Part shown: piece by piece, positions 25,792 through 35,101 of the stretch
Position numbering within the stretch: the stretch's first letter is position 1
How the letters are laid out: every line of letters starts with the position of its first letter
Source of the DNA: Rhodopirellula sp. SM50
GTDB lineage: Bacteria; Planctomycetota; Planctomycetia; Pirellulales; Pirellulaceae
Direction of reading: 5' to 3'
DNA: 64,000 nt
Assembly: GCF_002289565.1 (NCBI RefSeq)
Contig: NZ_NTFY01000060.1
Span: 186,001-250,000, forward strand
Translations under genes and position numbers: made by a program
The notes under the pieces: generated by a model
The model's input: the letters and a program-made list of their open reading frames with translations, nothing else
The model's database searches: none
Told to the model about the DNA's origin: nothing

Positions 25792-27345
25792 TCACTCAGC
25801 CACCTTCCATACCGCTTTTTCCGAAACAGAAAATGATCCCATTGTCTTCTGTTCCAAATGATCGACCAAACGCTTGAACTCTGCGGCCTCTTCGGCACTT
25901 GGAGCTTCCGTTAGAAAAAGTGGCCACTTCGGCTGACCCCAGAACGTCTCTTCGTAGAGATCACCTTCCCGCTCGACGAGCAGCAGACCCGACGTGATAT
26001 TGCCGCCGACTTCTCCAAACAGAATGTCGAGTTGAACCGGATCACTACCCAGCTCGATCCAGTCACTGCAGGCGAAACCGGCCCTAGCAATCAAACATGG
26101 CAGCGCGGGATTGTCAGTGCGTGCAATGCCGAATTCCTTGAACGAAGAATCACGCCGCGATCCTTCATAGACAGGTTTTCCGTTCATGGCAATCAGCAGG
26201 TGATTGTCTGCATATCCCCAGAATCGATAGCGTCCCGCAGCAGGTGGAATCACCTGTCCATGGTACCACACCATCCAGCCGCCTTCGCGAGAGTACGGTG
26301 TCAGGCCTGTTCGATCAGGGAATTCGTGGAAGGCTCCCGCGATTCCGCGGAAACTGAGCGGCTCGCCCTGCTTCAACGCTTCGATGCTCGAACCATCATT
26401 GAATCCCGAACGAATGAGCGGCATCAGTTCGCGTACGATCACGTCTTCGCTCGGACCGTTCTTGGTGATTGCGGTTGAGCTGTCGTAACCAAGAACGACT
26501 CCCTGCAATGCGCCGTCACCTGGATGTGTTGCCGCAAGAGACAGTTCGGGCAATGCCTGCGACAGGCGAGTGGGCGTTCGTTTCTTGAGATGGCCATCGC
26601 GATCGAATCTGGCAAACTCTCCTTCGTGCATCAGTTCCGCAGAAGTGCCTTCGTGATCATCGACTGAGATCTGCCCATCGAGAACGAGAACCTCAGAGCC
26701 CTTCGCACCTGCTGTGACAACAAAACTCGTTCCCAGATCAATAAACTTCCGCTGAGCCGTATCCACAACGAATCCCACACCCTGTGGCGGAACAACCAGT
26801 TTGACCTGTCCCTCATGAAGTGACACTCGCTGATCACTGTCCAGCAATATCCTAAGCGGAGCTGTCGCGACGACATGCACACCGGTTTCGCGAAACGCCA
26901 GTTCGATCAGCCCTCGCTGCATTTCGAGTTCTTCGCCAGCGAACAGTTCCGTCCCATCGGCAACACTGCGGTCTTTTCCGGTGGTGCCATCGCCTTCGAT
27001 CCGTATGACCCTGGCAATGCCGTGCTGGATCTCGCCGGCGCGCTGTTCAGGGGTGCGAAACCAGCCAAACGCGCCGAAAATCACCGAAGCGGCGATCGCG
27101 CTTATGGTCAGCCACAATGGAATCGCCTTCCTCGTCATTCGCGACGCGGTGACGCTGTCGTTGGGCGCCGCTACCACCTCTTCGGTCGCAAGCTGTTGCC
27201 ACTTCGCGTCAATCGTCGCGAGCGAACGCAACGTGGCACGTGCTTCCACGCTGGTCCGCAGCAGATCCTCCAAGGGCTCCAGCTCGTCAGGAGTGATTGC
27301 ACCATCCAGATATCGATGCAGCAGATTGAGTTCTTCGTTTTTCAT
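25792..27345 (-). CDS. FecR-type anti-sigma-like membrane protein with C-terminal PA14-like region
   Basis: 517 residues. An N-terminal zinc-free anti-sigma-like helical part (LHRYLDGAITPDELEPLEDL), one membrane segment near 75-93 (IPLWLTISAIAASVIFGAFG), then a FecR domain (about 105-240; GEELEMQRGLIELAF, GQVKLVVPPQGVGF, FIDLGTSFVVTAG, VLVLDGQISV). A C-terminal beta-rich region (about 345-480; YSREGGWMVWYHGQVIPPA, YRFWGYADNHLLIAMNGKPV) resembles a PA14 carbohydrate-binding fold. The start overlaps the sigma gene by 4 bp (ATGA), so the two are translationally coupled. Likely senses an outer ligand and controls the partner sigma factor. Confidence 0.9.
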   Translation of the reverse strand: MKNEELNLLHRYLDGAITPDELEPLEDLLRTSVEARATLRSLATIDAKWQQLATEEVVAAPNDSVTASRMTRKAIPLWLTISAIAASVIFGAFGWFRTPEQRAGEIQHGIARVIRIEGDGTTGKDRSVADGTELFAGEELEMQRGLIELAFRETGVHVVATAPLRILLDSDQRVSLHEGQVKLVVPPQGVGFVVDTAQRKFIDLGTSFVVTAGAKGSEVLVLDGQISVDDHEGTSAELMHEGEFARFDRDGHLKKRTPTRLSQALPELSLAATHPGDGALQGVVLGYDSSTAITKNGPSEDVIVRELMPLIRSGFNDGSSIEALKQGEPLSFRGIAGAFHEFPDRTGLTPYSREGGWMVWYHGQVIPPAAGRYRFWGYADNHLLIAMNGKPVYEGSRRDSSFKEFGIARTDNPALPCLIARAGFACSDWIELGSDPVQLDILFGEVGGNITSGLLLVEREGDLYEETFWGQPKWPLFLTEAPSAEEAAEFKRLVDHLEQKTMGSFSVSEKAVWKVAE

Positions 27346-27890
27346 GATTCAGCTCTCGGGAGCGTACTTTGCATGCAGCGATACAACTCCTTGCGAATAC
27401 GTGAGAGGAGTTGATACAGCGAGCCTTCTGTTCGCCGAAGCTGCGCGGCTAGCTCGCGAATGGTCGTGTCCTTGCCGTAGGCCGCTAGCGCCAATTCTCG
27501 ACGCTCACGCGGCAGCTTGTTGATGCACTGATCCAAGGCTCGCAACTGCCGCTCGCGCAAAGGCAATTCGTCCGCCCCCTCGTCAGCCAGCAGCTCAACG
27601 ATATCTTCCGCCAACACCAATCGATCCCGCGCAAACCGCCGTCGAGCCGAAAGCAGTTCATAACGGGCGATCAGGCAGGCCCACGCCCCAAATGCCGAAT
27701 GGTCATCGAGCGTCGAAAACTTACGAAGGGCCGCAACGCTCACCTCCTGCATCACGTCGTCCACCTCCTGAGCCTTCGGGCAGCAAGATCGCACATGCGC
27801 GCGCAGACTCGGCTCATGTTGCATCCACAACCGCAAGAAAATCTCATGTGGATCAGGGGCTTCGTCTTGCCGATCGGATTCTGTTGCCAT
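27342..27890 (-). CDS. ECF RNA polymerase sigma factor
   Basis: About 182 residues of the Rhodopirellula/Verrucomicrobium-type sigma-70 group. Region 2 is around 15-90 (EIFLRLWMQHEPSLRAHVRS; AQEVDDVMQEVSVAALRKF; FGAWACLIARYELLSARRRF) and region 4 around 115-170 (LPRERRELALAAYGKDTTIR, a helix-turn-helix ending in SLYQLLSRIRKEL). I take ATG 27890 because GAGGAG sits 5 nt upstream; GTG 27896 would leave no spacing. Coupled by ATGA to the FecR gene, its probable regulator. Confidence 0.92.
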   Translation of the reverse strand: MATESDRQDEAPDPHEIFLRLWMQHEPSLRAHVRSCCPKAQEVDDVMQEVSVAALRKFSTLDDHSAFGAWACLIARYELLSARRRFARDRLVLAEDIVELLADEGADELPLRERQLRALDQCINKLPRERRELALAAYGKDTTIRELAAQLRRTEGSLYQLLSRIRKELYRCMQSTLPRAES

Positions 27891-28184
27891 GTTCACTCCT
27901 CACCTGCTCGCTACCGATCCTCGCCGAATCTAACGCAGGAATTCAAGTATTTTCCAGGAGTACCAGAATCTTGGATTTCTCCGGCGAGCGCTGGGGCAAC
28001 ATCTGCCAGCAGCCGCATGACACTTCCAGCTGCCGGTGGAACACAGCAGCTGCGTCCAATGCTACTCTCGTTGATTCTAAATGCCGGCGGACTTTGAGTC
28101 AGCTTCGTGAACAATCAACCGCGATACGAGCCCAGTGGTTTTGTTGTTGCTGATCGGCGGCAGTTCCCTGCGACCTTCCGCCAG

Positions 28185-28499
28185 TCAATCCGCCACAAAC
28201 TCGAATGCGTTGGGGAGGAAGCGGCGGTAGCTGTCGTTTTCATAGGCTTGTTTGATGAATCCGGGCATGTGGTGATACACGTTGCCGCCGCCCGCCACAC
28301 GATATTCACATCCTCTATCGCACTTGGGAATCGAGGGGAAAGCAAGAGAGTCTTCACGAAAACCGTTGCTTCCGCTGTATTTCTTTTCTTTTGCGAACTC
28401 GGGACGCCCTCTCGTTCGCTCTCGCTTCGATGCTGGCCGGCTTCGTTTGGGCCACAACAAACACGCTGTTTTTGCGGTGATCTGAGACGGGCTGACCAA
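28185..28499 (-). other. possible fragment of a lost gene after the second FecR gene
   Basis: The 814-bp gap 27897-28711 has no clear gene. The minus-strand frame ending at 28185 reads protein-like near its end (YRVAGGGNVYHHMPGFIKQA, YENDSYRRFLPNAFEFVAD), placed where an ECF/FecR operon usually continues into a secreted-enzyme gene. The earlier part of the frame looks random. I do not recognise a family; treat it as a candidate relic. Confidence 0.3.
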
Positions 28500-28711
28500 C
28501 CAGAGCTCTGCTCGGCACTCGCCGCGCGATCACGCCCAAACGATCGCGTTCTCTTAGGTGAGACCGCGCACAAGTTATCATGCCGATTGCTTCCGACTCA
28601 GCGAACAGGACGCGAAAGAATGCGCCGGGTTAACAACTCGGGACAGACCTTTCGCCCGCTCATCGAATTGTTTCGGGCGCAGTCAATTCTTTTGGGTCAG
28701 GCGACATGGTT

Positions 28712-30082
28712 TCAAGGATCTCCAGGATTGGCGAGTTCGACTTCACTGATTCGCAGTCCCGATGGCGTCTTGGAATGGGTAAAGCTCCAAACTCCGTTGA
28801 CAAACAACCCCTCGGGGGACGGTGCGAGTTTGTCCTTGTAGGCGGCAACGGACGGGTCGAGCCCGAAGTCGGAAAGATCGGCGCTGGCGACGAAATTGCC
28901 CGAACTGTCGCGCCGGACAATGCACTTTGCCCGAAACTTGCCTGCGAAATCGCCGTTGGCGTAGGCCACTTGAATTCCAAAGTAGACCTCCGTCTCGACG
29001 TCGATCTTTCCATGGATCTCGAAGCGTGAGTCCTCGTCCACTTCAATGGGAGCACCTTCATCGCTGCGGACTCCCAACCCCAACAAGTATAGGACCACAT
29101 TTGGATTTTGCTCGGGGACAAAAGCCACGGCCTTCAGTAATGCTGGCGTAGTCTCGGTAGCGGCAATCCACTTTCCAAACGTCTCATCGGGACCTTGGTC
29201 GATGCGGCTTTCCCAGTTTCGAACCACGCCGGCGATTTGCCTGCGTTCGAAGTCCTGGTCGGCAGCCGCAACGACTCGATGATTTGCCGACACATCGATC
29301 TCCTTGCCGTCGCTGGTGCGCGTCACGCGCACCGTTCCTTCTCGGACGCTGACGGCGGTGGCCGGCAACTCGGCCTCGACGTCGAAACTCGTTCCCAACA
29401 CGGTTAGCGTTGCGGAACGAGTTTGAATGACCATCGGCTTGCCAGCCGGTTGCGGAGCCACATCGGCTGACATGCGGCCTTCACGCAGACGCAATCGCTT
29501 CTGTCCGTCGTCGCTAAACGTCAACATGGACGCGCCGGAGATCGTGACCTCGGAGCCGTCGCTGAACTGCAATTCGAACCAGGAATCCGGTGAGAGCCCC
29601 TCAATCGTGCCCCCAGCCAAATCGGTGCCGACGCGGATATCACGCACCAGCTCGCCCCGATCACCGGTCCAAATCAGCGAACCGCTCAGCCCGGTAATGC
29701 GTGCGACGGAGCCGCTGGATTGATCAGCGACGATTGTTTCGGGGGGCGTCTCTTGATTTACCAGGGCGTAGGACAGAGCCAGAATCGTCGTCGCGGCGAC
29801 GGCCAGCAGTGCTCGCATGATTGTAGGCGTTCGCCGTGGCTGCATTTCATCCTCACCGGCGAGCAAGGCTGCCATTTCGGATTGACGATCACCGCCGGTG
29901 CGAACCACTTCGGTCAACTCGGTATCCCAGGTGGCCTGTCGCACAAAGTCTTCGCGAAGCGAGGCATCGCTGTCGAGCCATCCCGCGAGTTGTTCTTGTT
30001 CGCGCTGGTTCAGCTCGCCTCGCAAGTGTCGCTCAACCAGATCATCCCATACGTCATCATCGGGTTTGTCAGAATCACTCAT
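28712..30082 (-). CDS. FecR-family membrane protein, second ECF/FecR pair
   Basis: 456 residues. N-terminal helical anti-sigma part (VERHLRGELNQREQEQLAGW, ASLREDFVRQA), a membrane segment near 88-107 (IMRALLAVAATTILALSYAL), a FecR domain about 120-265 (FELQFSDGSEVTISGASMLT, RLREGRMSADVAPQPAGKPM, VLGTSFDVEAE, VSVREGTVRVT) and a beta-rich C-terminal part (about 300-456) unlike that of the first FecR protein. It starts 16 bp after the sigma gene ends. Its operon appears cut short: no intact gene follows for over 800 bp. Confidence 0.9.
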   Translation of the reverse strand: MSDSDKPDDDVWDDLVERHLRGELNQREQEQLAGWLDSDASLREDFVRQATWDTELTEVVRTGGDRQSEMAALLAGEDEMQPRRTPTIMRALLAVAATTILALSYALVNQETPPETIVADQSSGSVARITGLSGSLIWTGDRGELVRDIRVGTDLAGGTIEGLSPDSWFELQFSDGSEVTISGASMLTFSDDGQKRLRLREGRMSADVAPQPAGKPMVIQTRSATLTVLGTSFDVEAELPATAVSVREGTVRVTRTSDGKEIDVSANHRVVAAADQDFERRQIAGVVRNWESRIDQGPDETFGKWIAATETTPALLKAVAFVPEQNPNVVLYLLGLGVRSDEGAPIEVDEDSRFEIHGKIDVETEVYFGIQVAYANGDFAGKFRAKCIVRRDSSGNFVASADLSDFGLDPSVAAYKDKLAPSPEGLFVNGVWSFTHSKTPSGLRISEVELANPGDP

Positions 30083-30098
30083 TGCACCGTATTACCCA

Positions 30099-30635
30099 CT
30101 AGACTGGTCTTAGTTTCGATTCAACACACTCGCGCACTTGCTTCTTGGCTCGGAACAGCGATTTCCGGACGGCTTCGATCGACATACTCAATCGCTCACC
30201 GATCTGTGGGTAACCCAGTTCATCTGCCATTCGCGCCTGCAAGACTCCTTGCGCCTGCTCAGAAAGCATCTCAACGCAGTCCACCAAGGCATCCTTTCGC
30301 CGGTCGGCTTCCATTTGCGACCGTGACTTTTGAAATTCTTCAAACGCAGCGTCAACGGAATCATCTAGCACACGTTCGATGAGACTTCGGTCGCGATGGT
30401 AGCGATCTTTTGCCTTCAAGACCTCGATTCGCACGATCGCCCGACACCACGCCAGCAACGATGTTCCCTCTTGGAAGTTTTCGTGTTTCTTGACCACGAC
30501 CAGAAACGCTTCCTGGACGGCATCTTCGGCGGCGGCATAGTTACCCAATAAGGACCGAGCATACGCCAACAGATCCTCGCGGAGCTCGAAGGCCGCTCGT
30601 AGCACCTGTTCGCGATGTTCGTCGGATCCAGCCAT
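30099..30635 (-). CDS. ECF RNA polymerase sigma factor, second pair
   Basis: 178 residues. Region 2 about 10-80 (LREDLLAYARSLLGNYAAAE, DAVQEAFLVVVKKHENFQEG, LLAWCRAIVRIEVLKAKDRY), region 4 about 115-170 (LSEQAQGVLQARMADELGYP followed by IGERLSMSIEAVRKSLFRAK). It differs clearly from the first sigma factor, so the two pairs are not a recent duplication. A 9-bp inverted pair lies 68-110 bp upstream of its ATG. Confidence 0.92.
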   Translation of the reverse strand: MAGSDEHREQVLRAAFELREDLLAYARSLLGNYAAAEDAVQEAFLVVVKKHENFQEGTSLLAWCRAIVRIEVLKAKDRYHRDRSLIERVLDDSVDAAFEEFQKSRSQMEADRRKDALVDCVEMLSEQAQGVLQARMADELGYPQIGERLSMSIEAVRKSLFRAKKQVRECVESKLRPV

Positions 30636-30702
30636 GGTTTCCTTCGGCCTAGAAAGACAAATGGAGCGTCACTGACCAATTTACCCTGGATCACGGCACA
30701 TT

Positions 30703-30745
30703 CGTGGACATCAGATTTGCAGATTTTTGAAATCGAATGTCCACG
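30703..30745. promoter_or_regulatory. inverted repeat upstream of the second sigma gene, possible operator
   Basis: CGTGGACAT (30703-30711) and ATGTCCACG (30737-30745) are perfect inverted arms with a 25-nt spacer, upstream of the minus-strand ECF gene. The flanks GGATCACGG and GATCACGGGG on either side are also similar. Operator role is inferred from position only. Confidence 0.35.
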
Positions 30746-30974
30746 ATCACGGGGACGGATGGGTCTAGTGGGTCGGGTGTCGTTGATGAAGGCCTGGTTT
30801 CTCCAAAGCGTAGGACTGACATCGGCACTCGACATCTTCATTTTTCCGCGGCGGTTTGAGGGCTCATGACAAGCATCGCTGATTCAAGCAATGACCAGAC
30901 CATACGCCGCCCGGCAAGCGACGACGCGTTTCGAAAAGAGAACATCTATCGTCGTCTTTCCTCAGGGGAGAAAC

Positions 30975-31119
30975 CGTCCGCGGCCTACGAGGCGTTTCGT
31001 TCAATGTGCTGCAAGGTGAATACATCACAATCATGGTACCATCGGGATTGGGGAAAAGCACGCTGCTCAATGTGCCCGGATGCCTCGATCGAACGACGAG
31101 CAAAATGAGTCATGAGTGA
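30975..31119 (+). pseudogene. relic of an ABC-transporter ATPase (Walker A region)
   Basis: The frame ending at 31119 reads GLRGVSFNVLQGEYITIMVP and [20 protein letters not shown]. This is the N-terminal Walker A region of a LolD/MacB-type ATPase, where one expects [23 protein letters not shown]. Walker A has two substitutions (G to V and S to L). The sequence stops after about 45 codons with no Q-loop, signature or Walker B. Confidence 0.75.
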
Positions 31120-32074
31120 AGTTCAAGAGCCAGACACTGCCCAGAGTTCCGTCCACTACGGATTCGTGCCCGTTTTTGCAACGTGCTGTCTGTGGTGGGG
31201 GCTGGTTGGCGTCGCGCTGATATCGAAAGAGGTGCATGCAGGAAGACCGAATGTTGTGCTACTGCTCTCGGACGATCTTGGTTGGAAAGATATCGGGTGT
31301 TATGGAGGGCCAGTTCGCACGCCGCCCCTCGACCGTTTGGCTCGTGAAGGCACGCGGTTCACTGACTTTTACTCGGGTGCCGCCGTGTGTTCGTCCTCGC
31401 GAGCAGTGCTACTGACCGGACGGACAAACCTCCGATGCAGCATCTACAGTTGGATCAACGACCAGGATCAGCACTGTCACTTGCCCACGTCGGAAGTCAC
31501 GCTAGCCGAAGTTCTAAGGGCTCAACCCACGACGCACGTTCATCGATTTGAGTCGCGATACCGTTCCCCATTCGATGCCTTCGTCTACATGAATCGCATC
31601 CCCATCGAGCCTGAAGCACTCGAGGACCAAAGGAGTCTCGCATCCAGAATCGAAAGCCGCCTTGCCAATCAGAAAGGTCGAGTCCAGATCAAACTGCCTC
31701 GGGTGATGAATCGAGAAGCGTACGAAGGCTTCAAGCTTGCCGCCGGGATCGATTTTGACAACACCAGCTGCTTCACCTGCCATCATCTTCCTGCCTTCGG
31801 ACGTGAGCATCGCGACCTCTCCGTGCCGACGCTGCGAAACCGCACCTATACGCGAAAGCAGCTGCACAATTCGTTGGACTCGGAAGCCCACAACGAGATT
31901 TCAATCGACGAACCGACCGCCGATCGGCTCCTTGCGTTTTTGCTGACACTCAGCGACGTGGCCGATGCTGACTTCCGCCCACTTATCCTTAATGCCACCG
32001 TGTTGGACACGTACACGGTCGACGAGGTTTTCGACTTGCTTGCTTACCTTCAATTCAGCGGAGTCGGTCAATGA
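31112..32074 (+). pseudogene. chimeric ORF: sulfatase N-terminus joined to cytochrome-c-type C-terminus
   Basis: 320 codons without a stop, but built of unrelated parts. Residues 45-143 are a sulfatase start (NVVLLLSDDLGWKDIGCYGG, AVCSSSRAVLLTGR with the CxxSR site near 92, SEVTLAEVLRAQ). At about residue 144 it switches to the C-terminal part of a cytochrome-c-peroxidase-like protein (EAYEGFKLAAGIDFDNTSCF, TCHHLPAFG haem motif, VPTLRNRTYTRKQLHNSL, LLAFLLTLSDVADADFRPLI). A last switch near 301 gives TVDEVFDLLAYLQFSGVGQ, the tail of yet another haem-type protein. The 3' end overlaps the next start by ATGA, so the final piece probably belonged to the original operon neighbour. It could be translated, but no complete domain survives apart from one CxxCH. 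Confidence 0.7.
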
Positions 32075-33546
32075 CAAGAGTGCTCGTTGGTGGTCTCATC
32101 ATTTGGTTTGCCAATGCAAATGCATTGGCGGATTGGCCCCAGTTTCGTGGCCCCAATGGATCAGGGGTGGCTTCCGATGCGAATCCACCGCTTGAATTTG
32201 GACGCGACAAAAACCTCCTCTGGCGTTTGGAGCTTTCGTCGGGTCACAGTTCACCCGTCGTCAGCGGCGATTTAATTTTCCTGACGACCTTTGACCAGAA
32301 ACTGCAGCGGCTCAGCGTCGTCGCGATTGATCGACACCGGGGCAAACTTCGGTGGGAACGAAGGGTCGACGCAAACGAGATCGAACGTGGTCATCCTTCA
32401 TTCAACCCCGCTAGCAGTACTCCGGTGACCGATGGCGAGCGTGTCGTCGCCTACTTTGGATCCTATGGTTTGATCTGCTTCGATCTTGATGGGAACCAAT
32501 TGTGGGAAGTGCCGCTGCCTGTGACGAAGTCTTACGCCGGCAACGCCATTTCGCCAATCATCGCCGGCGACAAGGTGATCCTGTATCGAGGGAACTATGT
32601 CGACCATTTCCTACTCGCGGTTGATAAGCAAACCGGTAAAGAACTCTGGAAAACGCCTCAGTCGGAGCCCTTTCATGCGGAGCTCGCTTGCACGGCGATT
32701 CCGATCGTCCAGGACGACCTCCTAGTGCTTCACGGCGCGAGAAGCGTCCAAGGCTTTGATCTTGAAACGGGCGAGCGGCGATGGATCACAAAGTGTGCGA
32801 CAACCGCAACAAGCACGCCTTTGTTCGTTCGAGGACGCGTGATTGTCGCGGCTTGGAACAAGATGGGTGAGCCAGCCTTACGGCCGGAATTCCCCGACTT
32901 TGCCAAGCTGGTTGAAGATCATGATGCAAACTCCGACGGTGTGATCCAACAACCGGAGTTTCCGCAATTATGGATCTTTCATCGACCAGAAGGGGCCGAA
33001 GCGCCGCAGAACGGCGCGCCGATGAGTTTTAAGCGTGTCGATCGAAACATGGACGGTAAGATCGCGGAGGATGAATGGCAGCGACAGTTGGGCGACATCG
33101 AACGATTCCGACGCGGCTACAAGAACCACGGATTGCTCTCATTACCTGCAGATGGCGAGGGTGTGCTGGCGAACGATGAAGTCGTCACTCTGGAAACGCA
33201 AGGAATACCAGAAGTCCCCTCTCCGATCAGTGATGGACGGTATGTCTATCTGGTCAAGAACGGTGGGCAGTTGACGTGTATCGATCTGGAAACCGGCCGG
33301 CGCGTCTACCGAAAACGCACCGGCGGCAGTGGTACTCACTACGCATCACCCATCATTGCAGCAGGGCATCTCTACATTGCAGATGGGCGTGGTAGAATCG
33401 TGGTGATGACGCTGGGCGAGTCAGCGGAAGTCGTCGCTATCAATGAAATGGGTGACGGCGTTTATGCAACTCCAGCAGTCGCCGGGGCTTACCTTTACGT
33501 CCGCACGCACTCGGCACTCTACGCGTTCCAGGAGCAAAGCCAGTGA
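32071..33546 (+). CDS. PQQ-like beta-propeller protein with inserted EF-hands
   Basis: 491 residues with a signal peptide. WPQFRGPNGSGVASDANPP near the start is the signature of the planctomycete outer-membrane-assembly/PQQ-like propeller family. Blade repeats recur (LAVDKQTGKELWKTP, FDLETGERRWITK, CIDLETGRRVYRKRTGG). Between blades, near 290-350, sit two EF-hand loops (DHDANSDGVIQQPEF, DRNMDGKIAEDEW). No PQQ ligands can be confirmed, so catalysis is uncertain. It overlaps the preceding ORF by 4 bp (ATGA) and the following propeller gene by 4 bp (GTGA), so all three are coupled. Confidence 0.92.
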   Translation: MTRVLVGGLIIWFANANALADWPQFRGPNGSGVASDANPPLEFGRDKNLLWRLELSSGHSSPVVSGDLIFLTTFDQKLQRLSVVAIDRHRGKLRWERRVDANEIERGHPSFNPASSTPVTDGERVVAYFGSYGLICFDLDGNQLWEVPLPVTKSYAGNAISPIIAGDKVILYRGNYVDHFLLAVDKQTGKELWKTPQSEPFHAELACTAIPIVQDDLLVLHGARSVQGFDLETGERRWITKCATTATSTPLFVRGRVIVAAWNKMGEPALRPEFPDFAKLVEDHDANSDGVIQQPEFPQLWIFHRPEGAEAPQNGAPMSFKRVDRNMDGKIAEDEWQRQLGDIERFRRGYKNHGLLSLPADGEGVLANDEVVTLETQGIPEVPSPISDGRYVYLVKNGGQLTCIDLETGRRVYRKRTGGSGTHYASPIIAAGHLYIADGRGRIVVMTLGESAEVVAINEMGDGVYATPAVAGAYLYVRTHSALYAFQEQSQ

Positions 33547-34895
33547 AGTCAACACCCACTATGAAATCAACCTTCACCTCAATTGCCTTCTTGGCTTTGA
33601 CACTGTCTCAGTCTCTCGCTTTCGGTGGTTCACCAGAGGAAAACTGGCACCAGTGGCGAGGTCCAGAAGCAACAGGTGTGTCTCGAACTGCCGATCCACC
33701 GGTCCAGTGGAGTGAAGACAAGCATGTCAAATGGAAAATCGCTATCGATGGCAGAGGCACCTCGACGCCGATCGTTTGGAACGACAAGGTCTTCTTATTG
33801 ACGGCGATCGACACGGGCGTGAAGGACACCTCGATTCCAGATCCAAAGGACCAGCCGAAGACCAACTTCTTCGACATCAAACGCCCCAATACGCAGCACG
33901 CATTCGTGGTGCTGTGCCTTGATCGTGAAAGCGGACGGGAATTGTGGCGGCAGACGGCAATCACGAAGATCCCCCACGATGGCGCACACAACGACAACGA
34001 TTTTGCATCGGCATCACCCACGACGGACGGCAAGCATTTGTATTGCTGGTTCGGATCGGCAGGGCTTTATTGCTACGACCTCGACGGTAAAAAGCGTTGG
34101 GAGCGAGATCTCGGTGAAGCCAAGGTCGGTTCCAGCCTTGGCGAGGGTTGCTCTCCAGTGCTGCATGACGGCAAGCTGGTGATCGTTCGTGATCACGCGG
34201 GACAAAGCTCAATCGAAGTGCTAGATGCCAAGACCGGAGACACGCTGTGGCAACGCGAGCGAGATGAAGACAACGCCTGGGCAACACCGAGGGTGATCCG
34301 GCATAGCGGGAAAACGCAAGTCATCACCGCGGCATCGGGTGCCGTTCGCAGTTATGACCTTGATTCAGGCGAGATCATCTGGCAGTGCAGTGGGCTGACT
34401 GGGAATGTCACCCCATGTCCAGTCGTCGACGGCGACTACGTGATTTGCATGAGCGGTTATCAGGGATACGCTGCGATGGCAATTCCGTTGACGGAAACAG
34501 GAGATATCACCGGAAGCGAGAAGATCCTTTGGAAGAGAGACCGCGGCACCCCCTATATCCCATCGCCGCTGCTCTACGATGGCTTGCTCTACTACAACCA
34601 ATCGAATCAATCGATCCTCACCTGCGTCAACTCCAAAACGGGCGAGACCGTGTTCGGCCCGGATCGGATCGGTCAGTTGTCCAACATTTACGCGTCACCC
34701 GTTGGAGCAGCAGGCCGCGTCTACATCACCGGTCGCAACGGAGAAACGCTGGTCCTACAACGTTCCACCAAGTACACCGAACTCGCGACCAATCACCTTG
34801 ACGACCGCTTCGACGCCTCGCCAGCGCTCGCCGGCAATCAGCTCTTTGTCCGTGGGGCCAAACACCTCTATTGCCTTGAAGCAAACGAAAAATAG
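33543..34895 (+). CDS. PQQ-like beta-propeller protein
   Basis: About 450 residues, no EF-hands. Blades carry WHQWRGPEATGVSRTADPP, CLDRESGRELWRQTA, CYDLDGKKRWERDLGEAKVG, VLDAKTGDTLWQRERDED and CVNSKTGETVFGPDRIG. The GTG at 33543 overlaps the previous stop; the ATG at 33561 begins directly at the signal peptide (MKSTFTSIAFLALTLSQSLA) and may be the true start. Exported; probably a binding or scaffold propeller like its upstream paralogue. Confidence 0.92.
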   Translation: MKSTPTMKSTFTSIAFLALTLSQSLAFGGSPEENWHQWRGPEATGVSRTADPPVQWSEDKHVKWKIAIDGRGTSTPIVWNDKVFLLTAIDTGVKDTSIPDPKDQPKTNFFDIKRPNTQHAFVVLCLDRESGRELWRQTAITKIPHDGAHNDNDFASASPTTDGKHLYCWFGSAGLYCYDLDGKKRWERDLGEAKVGSSLGEGCSPVLHDGKLVIVRDHAGQSSIEVLDAKTGDTLWQRERDEDNAWATPRVIRHSGKTQVITAASGAVRSYDLDSGEIIWQCSGLTGNVTPCPVVDGDYVICMSGYQGYAAMAIPLTETGDITGSEKILWKRDRGTPYIPSPLLYDGLLYYNQSNQSILTCVNSKTGETVFGPDRIGQLSNIYASPVGAAGRVYITGRNGETLVLQRSTKYTELATNHLDDRFDASPALAGNQLFVRGAKHLYCLEANEK

Positions 34896-34973
34896 CGTTT
34901 TGCTTGCTGGGGGAATTTAACTGACGAACCAGGCCTGTGGATCCGCAACGGTAGCCAGGTCAGCCGATGAAAA

Positions 34974-35080
34974 ATGAACCAACGCACTGTGATCGAACGC
35001 GCCTTGAACCGCCGCACTCTCCTGAGTCGTACCGCCGTTGGTGCTGCAGCCACATTGCGGCCCGCTCTGGCGCACGCCGC
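34974..35080 (+). pseudogene. relic of a DUF1501 gene 5' end
   Basis: MNQRTVIERALNRRTLLSRT followed by AVGAAATLRPALA is the Tat-type leader of DUF1501 proteins. After about 40 residues the frame continues as sequence antisense to the sialidase relic, with no DUF1501 body. It lies 78 bp after the second propeller gene on the same strand, so it was probably once in that operon. Confidence 0.6.
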
Positions 35081-35101
35081 CGACTCGCCTCTTGCACAGC
35101 A

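Noticed and set aside
28490-28640. Possible integron attC-like site (GGGTTAACA and paired GC-rich arms)
   Set aside because: The core does not fit GTTRRRY/RYYYAAC properly, and no cassette array or integrase is present.
28107-28841. 244-codon plus-strand open frame
   Set aside because: Partly antisense to the FecR gene, low-complexity, no recognisable domain, weak start.
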